A stretch of DNA of 64,000 nucleotides, from assembly GCF_013624435.2 (NCBI RefSeq), contig NZ_CP061768.1, positions 2,818,001 to 2,882,000 on the forward strand, in the 5' to 3' direction. A program made the position numbers and the translations under genes. The DNA is from Nocardioides campestrisoli (lineage in GTDB: Bacteria > Actinomycetota > Actinomycetes > Propionibacteriales > Nocardioidaceae). How positions within the stretch are numbered: position 1 is the stretch's first letter; the number at the start of each line of letters is the position of its first letter. Below, piece by piece: positions 51,745-60,712 of the stretch. The notes under the pieces were generated by a model that was given only the letters and a program-made list of their open reading frames with translations, had not been told where the DNA came from and did no database searches.

Positions 51745-53147
51745 AGCACGACCGTCTTTGTCACGCACATGGCCTCCATCGCCCATCGGGCTCCCTCTCG
51801 ACCCAGGCCGCTGTGCTTCACCCCGCCGAACGGGATTGCCGGCGAGCTGAACTGCGGCCCGTCGTTGAGGACCACCGTCCCCACCCGCAGGTCCTCCGCC
51901 ATCCGCATGAGGGTCTGGTGGTCCCGCGAGAACACGCCGGTCTGGAGACCGAACGGACCCGCGTTGACCATTGCGACCGCGTCCTCTGCCCCCGCGACCT
52001 CGAGCACCGGCGCGACGGGACCGAACGTCTCCTCGGCCACCAGGGACGATTCGGCAGGCACCCGGTCCAGGACGGTGGGCCAGTACTGGGCGCCCGAGCG
52101 ACGCCCGCCGAGCAGCAGCCGCGCCCCGGCGTCCATCGCCTCGCGGACACGGTCCTCTACGGTGCGCGCGGCGGCGTCGCTGATCAAGGTGCCCATGTCG
52201 GTCGCGGGGTCCGCGGGGTCTCCCACGCGGATGAGGCCGGCACGCTCGACGAGCAGCTCGGTGAACTGAGCCGCGACCGGGCGCGCCACGAGGATCCGCT
52301 TGACGCCGCGGCACGACTGTCCGGCGCTGTCGAAGGAGCCCTTGGCGGCTGCGGCCGCGGCGGCCGGAAGATCGGCGTCCTCCAGCACGACCAAGGCCCC
52401 GACATCCCCCAGCTCCATGGCGAGCCGACACATGGGAGCGCGAGCGGCAATGCTCCGACCCACCGCCGAGCTCCCCGTGAAGGTCACCATGTCGACGAGC
52501 CCGGTCCCGAGCGCCGCCTCGACCAGGGGCGCGGGGCTGCCGGTGACCACGGAGACCATTGCGGCGGGCAGACCGACCTCAAGCAGCAGCTCCACGAACT
52601 TGATGGCGGTCAGCGGCGCCTTCTCCGAAGGCTTCAGGACCACGCTGTTGTTGGTCGCGATGGCCGGGGCCAGCTTCACCACTACCTGGTTGAGCGGCCG
52701 GTTGAAGGGCGTGACGGCGAGGACGACGCCTACCGGCTCGAGCAGCGTCATCGCGTGCCGGGGCGGCGCCCCGGGCACGACGTCCGTGACCATGGACCCG
52801 CCCCGCAGTCCGGACATCTCCGCCGCGGTGGTGCGCAGGAGGGCGGCCGCCTGGTCCACCTCGCGCAGGGCCGCGGTGTGCGCCATCCCCGACTCCAGCC
52901 GGATCGATGTCGCGAACCCCTCAGAGTCCGCCAGCAGCCCGTCGGCCGCGCCCTCGAGGATCGCCCGGCGCTGGTGGGGGCGCAGGGTCCAGCGGTTCGC
53001 CGCGGCCAGTTGCACCGCCTCCACCATGTCGCGCGGGTCTCCGTCGGCAGCACAGCCGACGACGGCCCCGGAGTACGGGTCGCGGACCTCGAGCTCGGCC
53101 GACCCGCTGCGCCACGTCCCGCCGACCAGCATCTGAGCGGCGCTCAC
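51741..53147 (-). CDS. Aldehyde dehydrogenase, likely forming phosphonoformate
   Basis: The 468-residue NAD-dependent enzyme shows VTPFNRPLNQVVVKLAPAI (NAD site), FTGSSAVGRSIA, the Glu region AMELGDVGALVVLED, the catalytic Cys in SAGQSCRGVKR and EETFGPVAPVLEV. In the phosphinothricin pathway the aldehyde dehydrogenase PhpJ acts after PhpE to give phosphonoformate; the neighbours here point to the same step. GTG at 53147 overlaps the HEPD stop codon. Confidence 0.82.
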   Translation of the reverse strand: MSAAQMLVGGTWRSGSAELEVRDPYSGAVVGCAADGDPRDMVEAVQLAAANRWTLRPHQRRAILEGAADGLLADSEGFATSIRLESGMAHTAALREVDQAAALLRTTAAEMSGLRGGSMVTDVVPGAPPRHAMTLLEPVGVVLAVTPFNRPLNQVVVKLAPAIATNNSVVLKPSEKAPLTAIKFVELLLEVGLPAAMVSVVTGSPAPLVEAALGTGLVDMVTFTGSSAVGRSIAARAPMCRLAMELGDVGALVVLEDADLPAAAAAAAKGSFDSAGQSCRGVKRILVARPVAAQFTELLVERAGLIRVGDPADPATDMGTLISDAAARTVEDRVREAMDAGARLLLGGRRSGAQYWPTVLDRVPAESSLVAEETFGPVAPVLEVAGAEDAVAMVNAGPFGLQTGVFSRDHQTLMRMAEDLRVGTVVLNDGPQFSSPAIPFGGVKHSGLGREGARWAMEAMCVTKTVVL

Positions 53148-54493
53148 CGGTCGTACCCCCAGCCACGGCGGTCCTGACGCGCCCGGCCTAGGGTCCGAGC
53201 AGGTCGGTAGGTGTTGGAGAGCTCGAGGGTGTCTTGGTAGGAGAACGAGCTCGCGTCGCCCATGCGGAGCATGCCCGCGTTTCCGGTGAACCCGTGGCGC
53301 ACGCCCGGTCCGATCCAGAGGCTGTCCCAGCGACCGAGCGCCTGCTGCACCACCCGGCCCGCTTCGTCGACCCAGGACGCCGTGGCCGACCCCGCAGTCA
53401 CGAGGTAGAAGGTCGCCTGCGGGTCCCGGAGGTCGAGCTCCTCCGCGGTGTCGCCGTCGACCAGCAAGAAGCTGCCGAGTAGGTCGGGTGCGGACGAGGA
53501 CCCGGCCATGTCCGCCACGGTGTAGCTCGCGAACCGTCGCACCGAGGCCCGGCTCTCCGCGATCGTGCGCGAGGACTTGCCCATCGGGTCCCTGTCCTCG
53601 AGCGGCGGCAGCAACAGCCTGTAGTCCAGGGAGAGGACTCGGCCAAGGCGGGCCAGCGCGGTGAGGTCCGGCTCGCCCGGCGCCTCCCGCAGCAGGGCGT
53701 CGACCGCGTCCCGGTCTACGTGCGCGGCGGCGGCCAGGGACCCCGGGTCGTGGCCGCGTCGACGCATCGCCCGCGCTAGGACTGTCCCGGCGCCGAACTC
53801 CTGGCCCACGTCGTCGAGCAGGCACCCGAACGCCTCGTCGGACCACGTATTGGTCTGGTCCACGAGGTTCGCAAGGGGGCTGGCGCCGGTGTAGGAGAGG
53901 ATTCGTGCCGGCTCGTCGGTGACGCGCGAGTAGGTGTGAGGGCAGAACGACGGCTCGTAGTAGGAGTCACCCGTGATCCAGGCGTCTGGCCCCCGGTTCG
54001 CCGAGAGCACGCTCCACGTCTGCGCCGTCAGCTCCTCGGCCCACCGGCCGTTGATGTCACCGGGGCCGAGGTTGACCGTGATGGCCGGCTCCAGGTGACC
54101 CTGGTTGAGCTCGGGCAGCCGCTGGGGCGGGCACAGGATGTCGAGGATCACCGGTGCCACCTGTCCGCGGGGCCCCGCGAGCGAGTAGTACACGTAGAAG
54201 TCGATGCCGTCCCGGCGCACCGTCCGGCGCTGCGCCTGCGACGAGGCGGCCGAGCGGTAGACGGCAGCCACCGTGCCGGCGTCGGTGCGCAGCTGGTGCA
54301 CCTCGACGTCGAGCACCTCGGACGCCCGGGCGACCAGCCGGTCGTCCCAGACCAAGGCACCACCGTCCGTCGCCTGGTCCATCGATGCCGCATCGGCACC
54401 TACCTCGGCGTTGAACGCCGGCACGGTCATCTTCCGCGCGTTCAGCCAGCGCATCAACTTCACAGGGTCGATCTCGATTTCGTCGGTCGGCAC
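53144..54493 (-). CDS. phpD: 2-Hydroxyethylphosphonate dioxygenase (HEPD) family
   Basis: The 449-residue non-haem iron enzyme would cleave 2-hydroxyethylphosphonate to hydroxymethylphosphonate and formate. It has two repeats of HTH plus cupin. The iron ligands are visible as H133 (NQGHLEPAITVNLGPGDING), E180 and H186 (ITGDSYYEPSFCPHTYS). Their spacing (47 and 6) is the same as in characterised HEPD (129, 176, 182). Methylphosphonate synthase is the close alternative; the neighbouring oxidising enzymes favour HEPD. GTG start with a perfect AGGAGG site. Confidence 0.88.
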   Translation of the reverse strand: MPTDEIEIDPVKLMRWLNARKMTVPAFNAEVGADAASMDQATDGGALVWDDRLVARASEVLDVEVHQLRTDAGTVAAVYRSAASSQAQRRTVRRDGIDFYVYYSLAGPRGQVAPVILDILCPPQRLPELNQGHLEPAITVNLGPGDINGRWAEELTAQTWSVLSANRGPDAWITGDSYYEPSFCPHTYSRVTDEPARILSYTGASPLANLVDQTNTWSDEAFGCLLDDVGQEFGAGTVLARAMRRRGHDPGSLAAAAHVDRDAVDALLREAPGEPDLTALARLGRVLSLDYRLLLPPLEDRDPMGKSSRTIAESRASVRRFASYTVADMAGSSSAPDLLGSFLLVDGDTAEELDLRDPQATFYLVTAGSATASWVDEAGRVVQQALGRWDSLWIGPGVRHGFTGNAGMLRMGDASSFSYQDTLELSNTYRPARTLGRARQDRRGWGYDR

Positions 54494-54501
54494 AGGTCCT
54501 C

Positions 54502-55692
54502 CTAGGTTTGGGCGCACTGCTGCAGGAGCGGAAGAAGGGCGGCGGCGTCCACCCGTCGTGGGTTGTTCCGTGACCGGCCGGATGCCTGGGCCTCCCGGAC
54601 CACCGCAGGCAGGTCGACGGCCGGGCGTACGTCGTCGAGCGTGGGCAGGCCGACCACGCCCAGGACCTCCTCGACCAGCCGGCGGAGGCCGGCCGACGAC
54701 TCCACCCCGAGTGCTGTCAGGACCTCTCGCACCCTCGAGCGGACGAACTCCTCTCCTCGGGGATCGACGCAGTCGGACGCCGCCACCGCGGCGTTGAACG
54801 CGGCCACCGGGGCCAGCGCCAGCGCACAGGCATGGCCGTGCGAGAGTCCGTGCCTCGCGGTGAGCGGGTACGACAGTGCGTGGGCGAGCGTGGTGCGCGT
54901 AACCCCGATCGCCACTCCGCTGTGGGCCGCTCCCAGGCTGAGCGCGGAGCGCGCGGAGAGGTCGCCCGGGTCCGCCAGGCACCCCAGCAGGCCGGAGGAG
55001 ACTAGCTCGACACCGTGGAGCGCGTGGGCGCGTGACTCGGCGGTCGACCGAGTGGACCACACCGACTCAACCCCGTGTGCCAAAGCGTCGAGGGCAGCGC
55101 TCGCCAGCGACCGGAGGGGGAGGGTGAGGCCGAGGAGGGGATCGACCACCGCCAGTCGCGGGGCCAGCCGGAGGTCGTCGAGCGCGAGTTTTGCTCCGCC
55201 GGGCCCGTCCCAGAGCGTGGCGGTCGGCGTCGCCTCAGACCCGCTGCCCGCCGTGGTCGGAACCGCGACCAAGGGCACGACATGCTCCATCGCGCTTGGC
55301 TGCGCGACGGCGCGGGCCAGCGTGACCGAGGAGCGGCACAGCCCTGCGACGACCTTGGCCGCGTCGAGCACGCTCCCGCCGCCGATCCCGACGACGAGGT
55401 CCGGGCTGTGGGGACGTGCCGCGCCCACGAGACGCTCTGCCTCCGCCACCGTCAACCGGTGGGAGCGTCGAACCACCACGTCCAGCTCCCACCCGTGACG
55501 ACGGCGCAGCCGGGCGACCACCTCCTTCGCCCATCCCGTGCGACTCGACGCCGAGCCCATCACCACCAGGGGACGCCTCGAGCCGCTGGTCGCGGAGTGG
55601 CCTTCCACCAGGTCCACCAACCGGTCGGCGGCGCCGCAGCCAACGTGGAGGTGGTCGGGAAGCGCGGGCGGCGCGGCAGGACGCCCGCTCAC
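54502..55692 (-). CDS. Iron-containing alcohol dehydrogenase (phosphonoacetaldehyde reductase)
   Basis: The 396-residue group III alcohol dehydrogenase has the NAD loop GIGGGSVLDAAKVVA, PTTAGSGSEATPTA and the metal ligands in LDALAHGVESVWS and RHGLSHGHACAL. In phosphonate pathways such enzymes (PhpC type) reduce phosphonoacetaldehyde to 2-hydroxyethylphosphonate, the HEPD substrate. The gene lies between HEPD and the chorismate enzyme, 8 bases before the HEPD start. GTG at 55692 overlaps the upstream stop. Confidence 0.85.
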   Translation of the reverse strand: MSGRPAAPPALPDHLHVGCGAADRLVDLVEGHSATSGSRRPLVVMGSASSRTGWAKEVVARLRRRHGWELDVVVRRSHRLTVAEAERLVGAARPHSPDLVVGIGGGSVLDAAKVVAGLCRSSVTLARAVAQPSAMEHVVPLVAVPTTAGSGSEATPTATLWDGPGGAKLALDDLRLAPRLAVVDPLLGLTLPLRSLASAALDALAHGVESVWSTRSTAESRAHALHGVELVSSGLLGCLADPGDLSARSALSLGAAHSGVAIGVTRTTLAHALSYPLTARHGLSHGHACALALAPVAAFNAAVAASDCVDPRGEEFVRSRVREVLTALGVESSAGLRRLVEEVLGVVGLPTLDDVRPAVDLPAVVREAQASGRSRNNPRRVDAAALLPLLQQCAQT

Positions 55693-57029
55693 GCGACTCC
55701 CTCGGGCTCCGGCCCGCTCTCGACCCAGGACCACACCGCCTCGAGGACGCCGGACAGCTTGTCCTGCGTTTCGACCAGCTCGCTGTGGGGGTCTGACTCC
55801 TTGATCACGCCGACGCCCACCTTCGCGTGCATCGTCTCGTCGAGCAGCAGGAGGTTGCGGATGTTCAGGAAGGCGGCCGCCGACTGGTCGTTCAGCCGTC
55901 CGACGAGGCCGGCGAAGTAGCGGTGGGGGGCTGGTTCGGCATCCGCGAGTGGCAACAGCTCCGGCGGTCGGGCACCGAGCAGAGGGAAGAGGCCATCCAT
56001 CAAGTCCAAGGGCGATACCCCGGGACGGAGCTCACCGGTGAAGACGGAGTGCAAGTGGCTCACGTTACGGAGTCGCTTCACGCGCGTGTCCTGGACGACC
56101 CGGAGGGATCCGTCGGTGCAGTGGTCCCGGAACCGCCGCTGTCGGCTGGCCAGCGAGGACCAGTGCTCCTTCAACTGTTTGGGGTTCGCGGACAGCTCTT
56201 GGGTGAGCCCCTGCGCGTCCGGGGTGGACCGGCACGTGGCGGCGACCACGTCCACGGTGAGCTGACCGTCGCGCGTCTCGAACACGTTCTCCGGGCTGGC
56301 GCCGAGACACACCACCGCGTCCTCGATGCGGGAGAAGTGACTGCAGGCGTACTCGCCGTTTGCCCGAGCGTGCAGCTGGTAGAGCTGGAACGGGTCGAGA
56401 CCGGGCGGCAGCACCCGCTCGTAGGCCCGGGTCAGCGCCATCTTGCCGTCGGCGTGTTCCTGCAACGCGCCCACCGCGGCAGTGAGTCGCCGAAGGAATT
56501 GCTCGTCCGACTCCGCCGACCGCCACCCGCTGACGAGTCGGGAGAAGGCCTCCGGGGCGTCGGGAACGGGGGACGCCGGTCGGGGCGACACCTCCGCGAG
56601 CGCCTCCAGCATGGCTTTGCCCCGCCGCTCGGCCACCGCGTCGGCGGCGTGCCCCAGCACTCCCTCCGGGTGCTCCGGCGAGAAGTGGAGCTCGAGGGCG
56701 GGCTGCACGAACAGGGCGAGGGGAAGGGACTCGTCGGCGAAGGAGCGCGCCAGGTCAGGACTGACGAGGAAGAAGCAGGGCGCATCGCGCACCAGGAGCT
56801 GCTCCACCTGCCGCATGGCTGACCCGCGCCGCCGGACCACCTGCCTTCCAGTGTGGACGTCCGACACCGAGACGCTGTTCCGAGCGTCGACGGCGACGGT
56901 TCGCCGCGTGCCGACGCCGATGTCGACACGTCCTGCATTCTTGTCGTGCACGAAGTAGCTCGCCCGAGCGTCCACCAGCCCGGACCGCTCGAAGAACTGG
57001 CAAGCCCTCTCCCAATAGACACCGTTCAC
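55689..57029 (-). CDS. Chorismate-utilising enzyme (divergent anthranilate/ADIC synthase-like)
   Basis: A 446-residue protein with the overall fold of chorismate-binding enzymes: FQLYQLHARANGEYACSHFS, GASPENVFETRDGQLTVDVV, NPKQLKEHWSSL (Glu-His), NVSHLHSVFTGELRPGVSPL and a C-terminal ETQDKLSGVLEAV. Several consensus blocks are altered: the PxGTxSGAPK-like region reads FPLLGARPPELLP, and the DLARND block is replaced. So the reaction may be unusual, for example amination or lyase chemistry on chorismate. First gene of the minus-strand phosphonate operon with a GGGAGGGAG site before its GTG. Confidence 0.72.
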   Translation of the reverse strand: MNGVYWERACQFFERSGLVDARASYFVHDKNAGRVDIGVGTRRTVAVDARNSVSVSDVHTGRQVVRRRGSAMRQVEQLLVRDAPCFFLVSPDLARSFADESLPLALFVQPALELHFSPEHPEGVLGHAADAVAERRGKAMLEALAEVSPRPASPVPDAPEAFSRLVSGWRSAESDEQFLRRLTAAVGALQEHADGKMALTRAYERVLPPGLDPFQLYQLHARANGEYACSHFSRIEDAVVCLGASPENVFETRDGQLTVDVVAATCRSTPDAQGLTQELSANPKQLKEHWSSLASRQRRFRDHCTDGSLRVVQDTRVKRLRNVSHLHSVFTGELRPGVSPLDLMDGLFPLLGARPPELLPLADAEPAPHRYFAGLVGRLNDQSAAAFLNIRNLLLLDETMHAKVGVGVIKESDPHSELVETQDKLSGVLEAVWSWVESGPEPEGVA

Positions 57030-57254
57030 CGGTCTCCCTCCCCCGCCGGTGCACCAAGCTGGCGTCCCGGCCGCGCGGACGTTACCGACTCCGCAAGTCC
57101 GCGTCGAGGGGTGTCCGCAGTTCGTCTCAGCTCCCCCTGCGCGGCGGCGTCTCGGTGTGTGGCCGCGGACACATTTTTCACTACCGGCGAATCGCTCTGT
57201 GCCACGATGAGCGCGCACGGACCACGCTCCTCACCGCGCTTGAGAAGGACCGTT
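57030..57254. promoter_or_regulatory. Divergent promoter region of the phosphonate operons
   Basis: 225 bases between the chorismate-enzyme operon (minus) and pepM (plus). GTGTCCGC (57111-57118) and its inverted copy GCGGACAC (57165-57172) lie 46 bases apart, with an AT-rich TTTTTCA just after the second. These could be sites for a shared regulator. A GAAGGA ribosome site precedes pepM. Confidence 0.45.
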
Positions 57255-58184
57255 ATGGCTTCCAGCACCTCGTTTCCTCCCCCGCACGCAGCGGCCTCCA
57301 CCTCGCGCGCCCTACGGTCGCTGCTGTTCGACGGATCCCGCATCATCCGGGTCGCCGGGGCCCACAACCCGCTGGGCGCCAGGCTTGCCGAACGGGCAGG
57401 GTTCGACGGCGTCTGGGCGAGCGGACTGGAGGTGTCTGCCTCGCAGGGGGTGCCGGACACCGACATCCTTACCATGACCGAACTCCACTCCGTCGCGGCC
57501 GTGATGGCGGAGTCCGTGGCCGTGCCGTTGGTCGCGGACTGCGACGCCGGGTACGGAGGCGTCCCCAACGTCATGCGCATGGTCCGCATGTACGAGGCCT
57601 CGGGCATCGCGGCCGTCTCGATGGAGGACAAAACCTTCCCCAAGCGCAACAGCTTCATCCCCGGTCGGCAGGACCTGGTGAGCACCGAGGAGTTCTGCAG
57701 CAAGGTCGAGGCGGCCAAGCACGCGCAGCGTGGCCCCGAATTCATGGTCATCGCGCGCACCGAGACGCTTGTCGCGGGCGGCGAACTGCCAGAGGCCCTC
57801 GATCGGTGCCGGGCGTACGCGGAGGCCGGTGCTGACGCCGTCCTCATCCATTCCAAGGACCGGTCGCCGCAGCGCGTGCTGGAGTTCCTGGAGTGCTGGC
57901 AGGACCCCTCAACCCCGGTCGTGGTCGTACCGACGACCTACCACTCCGTGACGGCTGCCGCGCTCCAGGAGGCGGGGGCCAGCATGGTCATCTACGCCAA
58001 CCACGGGCTCAGGGCTAGCATCGCCGCCGTCGAGAACGCGTTCCGATCGATCCTGGCCAACGGGAGCTCCACCGAGATCGAGTCCGTCATCACTCCCGTC
58101 CACTCGGTCTTCGAACTGCAGGGCACAGCTGAGACACTGGCCGCCGAGGCCAAGTTCTCCGTGCCCGACTCGAACGTCCGGTGA
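57255..58184 (+). CDS. pepM: Phosphoenolpyruvate mutase
   Basis: Catalyses the first and defining step of phosphonate biosynthesis, rearranging PEP to phosphonopyruvate. The 309-residue TIM barrel of the isocitrate lyase superfamily carries the diagnostic motif EDKTFPKRNS (residues 124-133; PepM consensus EDKxxxxxNS), with metal-binding Asp residues in VADCDAGYGG. The ATG at 57255 has AAGGA 6 bases upstream. Its stop overlaps the start of ppd, the standard partner. Confidence 0.93.
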   Translation: MASSTSFPPPHAAASTSRALRSLLFDGSRIIRVAGAHNPLGARLAERAGFDGVWASGLEVSASQGVPDTDILTMTELHSVAAVMAESVAVPLVADCDAGYGGVPNVMRMVRMYEASGIAAVSMEDKTFPKRNSFIPGRQDLVSTEEFCSKVEAAKHAQRGPEFMVIARTETLVAGGELPEALDRCRAYAEAGADAVLIHSKDRSPQRVLEFLECWQDPSTPVVVVPTTYHSVTAAALQEAGASMVIYANHGLRASIAAVENAFRSILANGSSTEIESVITPVHSVFELQGTAETLAAEAKFSVPDSNVR

Positions 58185-59290
58185 TGCCGGGAACACCGGC
58201 CGGCGAACTGGTCGGCGCCCTGGTAGCCCGCGGGGTGGGACCGTTCGTCGGTGTCCCCTGCTCGCTCCTTGAGCCCGTCCTGTCGTACGTCTCCGAGCAC
58301 CACCCGGAGCTATACCTGCCCGTCGCGAATGAGGGCGAGGCGGTGGCGGTCGCCAGCGGCATGCGGCTGGCGGGCGGGCGGCCGTGCGTCTTCCTCCAGA
58401 ACTCCGGCCTCGGCAACGCCGTGAACCCGCTCACCTCTCTGTCCCACACGCTCCGGGTACCGTTCCTAATGCTGGTGGGGTGGCGGGGCGAGCCGGGCCA
58501 GCCCGACGAGCCGCAGCACCGGCTCATGGGATCCATCACCGAGCCGCTGCTGAGGGCGATGGAGATCGGCCACGCGAGGTTGGACGACTCCGTCCCGGTC
58601 GACCGTCAGGTGGCGGCTGCGCTGGACCACCTAGAGCGCACGTCGCTCCCCTACGCACTGCTAGTGCCGCGTAACGGCGTGAGGACCGACGTGGTCCGCT
58701 CCGTACCCGATCCGGGGCCCGCCCGGATGCGACGCGACGAGGCGATCGGTGTGCTCCTCCGGAACCTCGACCCCACCGACCTCGTGGTGTCGACCACGGG
58801 TCGTACCTCGCGTGAGCTCGAACGCGACTGGGACCGCCCCGAGAACCTTTACGTAGTCGGGTCCATGGGGTGCGCCTCCAGCGCGGCACTCGGCGTGGCC
58901 CTGGCGGCACCCCCCGGTCGCCGAGTGGTCGTCCTGGACGGTGACGGAGCAGCGCTCATTCGGCTCGAAGCCCTGACGACGATCGGCAGGACCGCACCGC
59001 CCGACTTCCTCCACGTCGTGCTCGACAACGGAGTGCACGACTCCACGGGCGGACAGCCGACCGGCGCTGAGGCCGTCGACCTGGTCGGGGTGGCGCGGGC
59101 GTGCGGGTACGCGGCGGCGCTGGACGTCCTCGACGCAGAACACCTGGCCAGCGTCGTCTCCACCTCGCACGACTCCCCGACGTTCGTGCGACTCCTGCTG
59201 CGTCCCGGGGCCGATCCCGACCTCGGCCGGCCGGCGCTCGCCCCGCACGAGAGTGCCCGGCGGTTCCAACTGGTGGCCGCCCGTGGGTGA
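58184..59290 (+). CDS. ppd: Phosphonopyruvate decarboxylase
   Basis: A TPP enzyme of 368 residues that pulls the unfavourable PEP mutase step forward by making phosphonoacetaldehyde. The N-terminal half has FVGVPCSLLEP and ANEGEAVAVASGM (catalytic Glu), then QNSGLGNAVNPLTSL. The C-terminal half has the TPP motif LDGDGAALIRLEAL ending VLDNGVHDSTGGQPT. Short two-domain length and fusion-like order are typical of Ppd. The start overlaps the pepM stop (TGATG); a GTG at 58181 is possible. Confidence 0.92.
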   Translation: MPGTPAGELVGALVARGVGPFVGVPCSLLEPVLSYVSEHHPELYLPVANEGEAVAVASGMRLAGGRPCVFLQNSGLGNAVNPLTSLSHTLRVPFLMLVGWRGEPGQPDEPQHRLMGSITEPLLRAMEIGHARLDDSVPVDRQVAAALDHLERTSLPYALLVPRNGVRTDVVRSVPDPGPARMRRDEAIGVLLRNLDPTDLVVSTTGRTSRELERDWDRPENLYVVGSMGCASSAALGVALAAPPGRRVVVLDGDGAALIRLEALTTIGRTAPPDFLHVVLDNGVHDSTGGQPTGAEAVDLVGVARACGYAAALDVLDAEHLASVVSTSHDSPTFVRLLLRPGADPDLGRPALAPHESARRFQLVAARG

Positions 59291-60668
59291 CCGCGGCAAC
59301 CTCCCTGCCGCGCTCGACACGCTGGCCGCGACCCTGGGACAGGGGGGCTCGCTTCTCCGCGATCCTGCTGCGATGTCGGCGTTCCGGCACGACCGGGCGC
59401 ACCTGGTCTCCCCCGGCGTCCCGCTCGCCGTGGTGAGGGCGTCGACCACAGAGGACGTCGTGGCCTCGCTGCGCTGGGCGCACGAGCACGGCGTCCCGGT
59501 CGTCCCGCGCGGTGCGGGGACCGGACTGGCCGGCGGGGCGAGTGCCATCGAGGGCGGGCTGGTGCTCTGCACGACCAGGATGGACGCCATCCTCGAGATC
59601 TCGGTCCCCGACCAACTCGCGGTGGTCGAGGCGGGCGTCGTCACGGGCGACTTGGACCGCGCGGCCGCCGCGCACGGCCTGATGTACGCGCCAGACCCTG
59701 GCAGCGTCGACACGTGCACGATCGGCGGCAACGTCGCGACCAACGCCGGCGGCCTGCGCTGCGCCAAGTACGGCGTCACCCGCGACTCTGTATTGGGGTT
59801 GAAAGTGGTGCTGGCCGACGGCCGCGTGCTGGAGACCGGGGGCAGGACGGTGAAGAACGTCGCCGGCTACGACCTGACGGCACTCATGACCGGCTCCGAA
59901 GGGACCCTGGGGGTCGTTACGGAGGTAGTGGTGAGGCTTCGCCCACGTCCGGTCGCGCTCGCGACCATAGTCGGGACGTTCCCCACGGGGCGGCACGCAG
60001 GGGCCGCCGCGGCCGGCGTGATGGCAGCCGGGCTGCAGCCGTCGCTGCTGGAGCTCATGGACAGGTCGATCGTGGAGGCGATCAACTCCTGGAAGGGACT
60101 GGGCCTAGACGGCACCGGTGCCGTCCTGCTCGCCCAGGCCGACGGCCCGACCAGCGCGGCGGACGCCGCCCGAATCCGGACGCACTTCGAGGCGGCGGGC
60201 GCCGAGACGGTCACCGTGTCCGACTCCGCCACCGAGGCGCACGAGCTGGCGGAGGTGCGACGCCTGGCGTTCCCGGCGACCGAGCGTCTCGGCTCCTGCC
60301 TGGTCGAGGACGTAGGCGTCCCCAGGTCCCGGCTGCCGGACCTGATTGACCGGATCGAGGAGATCGGCGTCCGGCACGGCGTGCGCATCATGACCGTCGC
60401 GCACGCCGGCGACGGCAACGCGCACCCCACCTTCGTGTTCGACCCAGGCCCCGACGGAGCGGTCCCACCGCGCGTGTGGAGCGCCGCGGACGAGGTGTTC
60501 TCCGCCGCCCTGTCCATGGGAGGCACCCTGTCGGGCGAGCACGGCGTGGGCGTGCTCAAGCAGCGGTGGCTCGCGAGCCAGGTCGGCGACGTGGCGATGG
60601 ACGTGCAGCGTGCGATCAAGCACGCTCTCGACCCGCTCGGCCTGCTGAATCCGGGACGCGCGATCTAG
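59283..60668 (+). CDS. FAD-linked oxidase (glycolate/D-lactate oxidase GlcD-like)
   Basis: A 461-residue protein with an N-terminal FAD-binding domain (VPVVPRGAGTGLAGGASAI, CTIGGNVATNAGGLRCAKYG) and a C-terminal FAD-oxidase domain (VAHAGDGNAHPTFVF, SGEHGVGVLKQRW). It oxidises 2-hydroxy acids. It overlaps the ppd stop, so it belongs to the phosphonate operon. A hydroxy acid phosphonate or a glycolate-like intermediate is a possible substrate. This enzyme is not part of the phosphinothricin set and may mark a new branch. Confidence 0.82.
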   Translation: MGDRGNLPAALDTLAATLGQGGSLLRDPAAMSAFRHDRAHLVSPGVPLAVVRASTTEDVVASLRWAHEHGVPVVPRGAGTGLAGGASAIEGGLVLCTTRMDAILEISVPDQLAVVEAGVVTGDLDRAAAAHGLMYAPDPGSVDTCTIGGNVATNAGGLRCAKYGVTRDSVLGLKVVLADGRVLETGGRTVKNVAGYDLTALMTGSEGTLGVVTEVVVRLRPRPVALATIVGTFPTGRHAGAAAAGVMAAGLQPSLLELMDRSIVEAINSWKGLGLDGTGAVLLAQADGPTSAADAARIRTHFEAAGAETVTVSDSATEAHELAEVRRLAFPATERLGSCLVEDVGVPRSRLPDLIDRIEEIGVRHGVRIMTVAHAGDGNAHPTFVFDPGPDGAVPPRVWSAADEVFSAALSMGGTLSGEHGVGVLKQRWLASQVGDVAMDVQRAIKHALDPLGLLNPGRAI

Positions 60669-60712
60669 GACGGCGCAGGGAGGACCCGGGCGACGTGCAC
60701 AGCTTCAGGCCC

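Noticed and set aside
53144..54493. Methylphosphonate synthase
   Set aside because: Ligand residues and spacing match HEPD, and the downstream dehydrogenases are those that process hydroxymethylphosphonate. Not excluded without assay.
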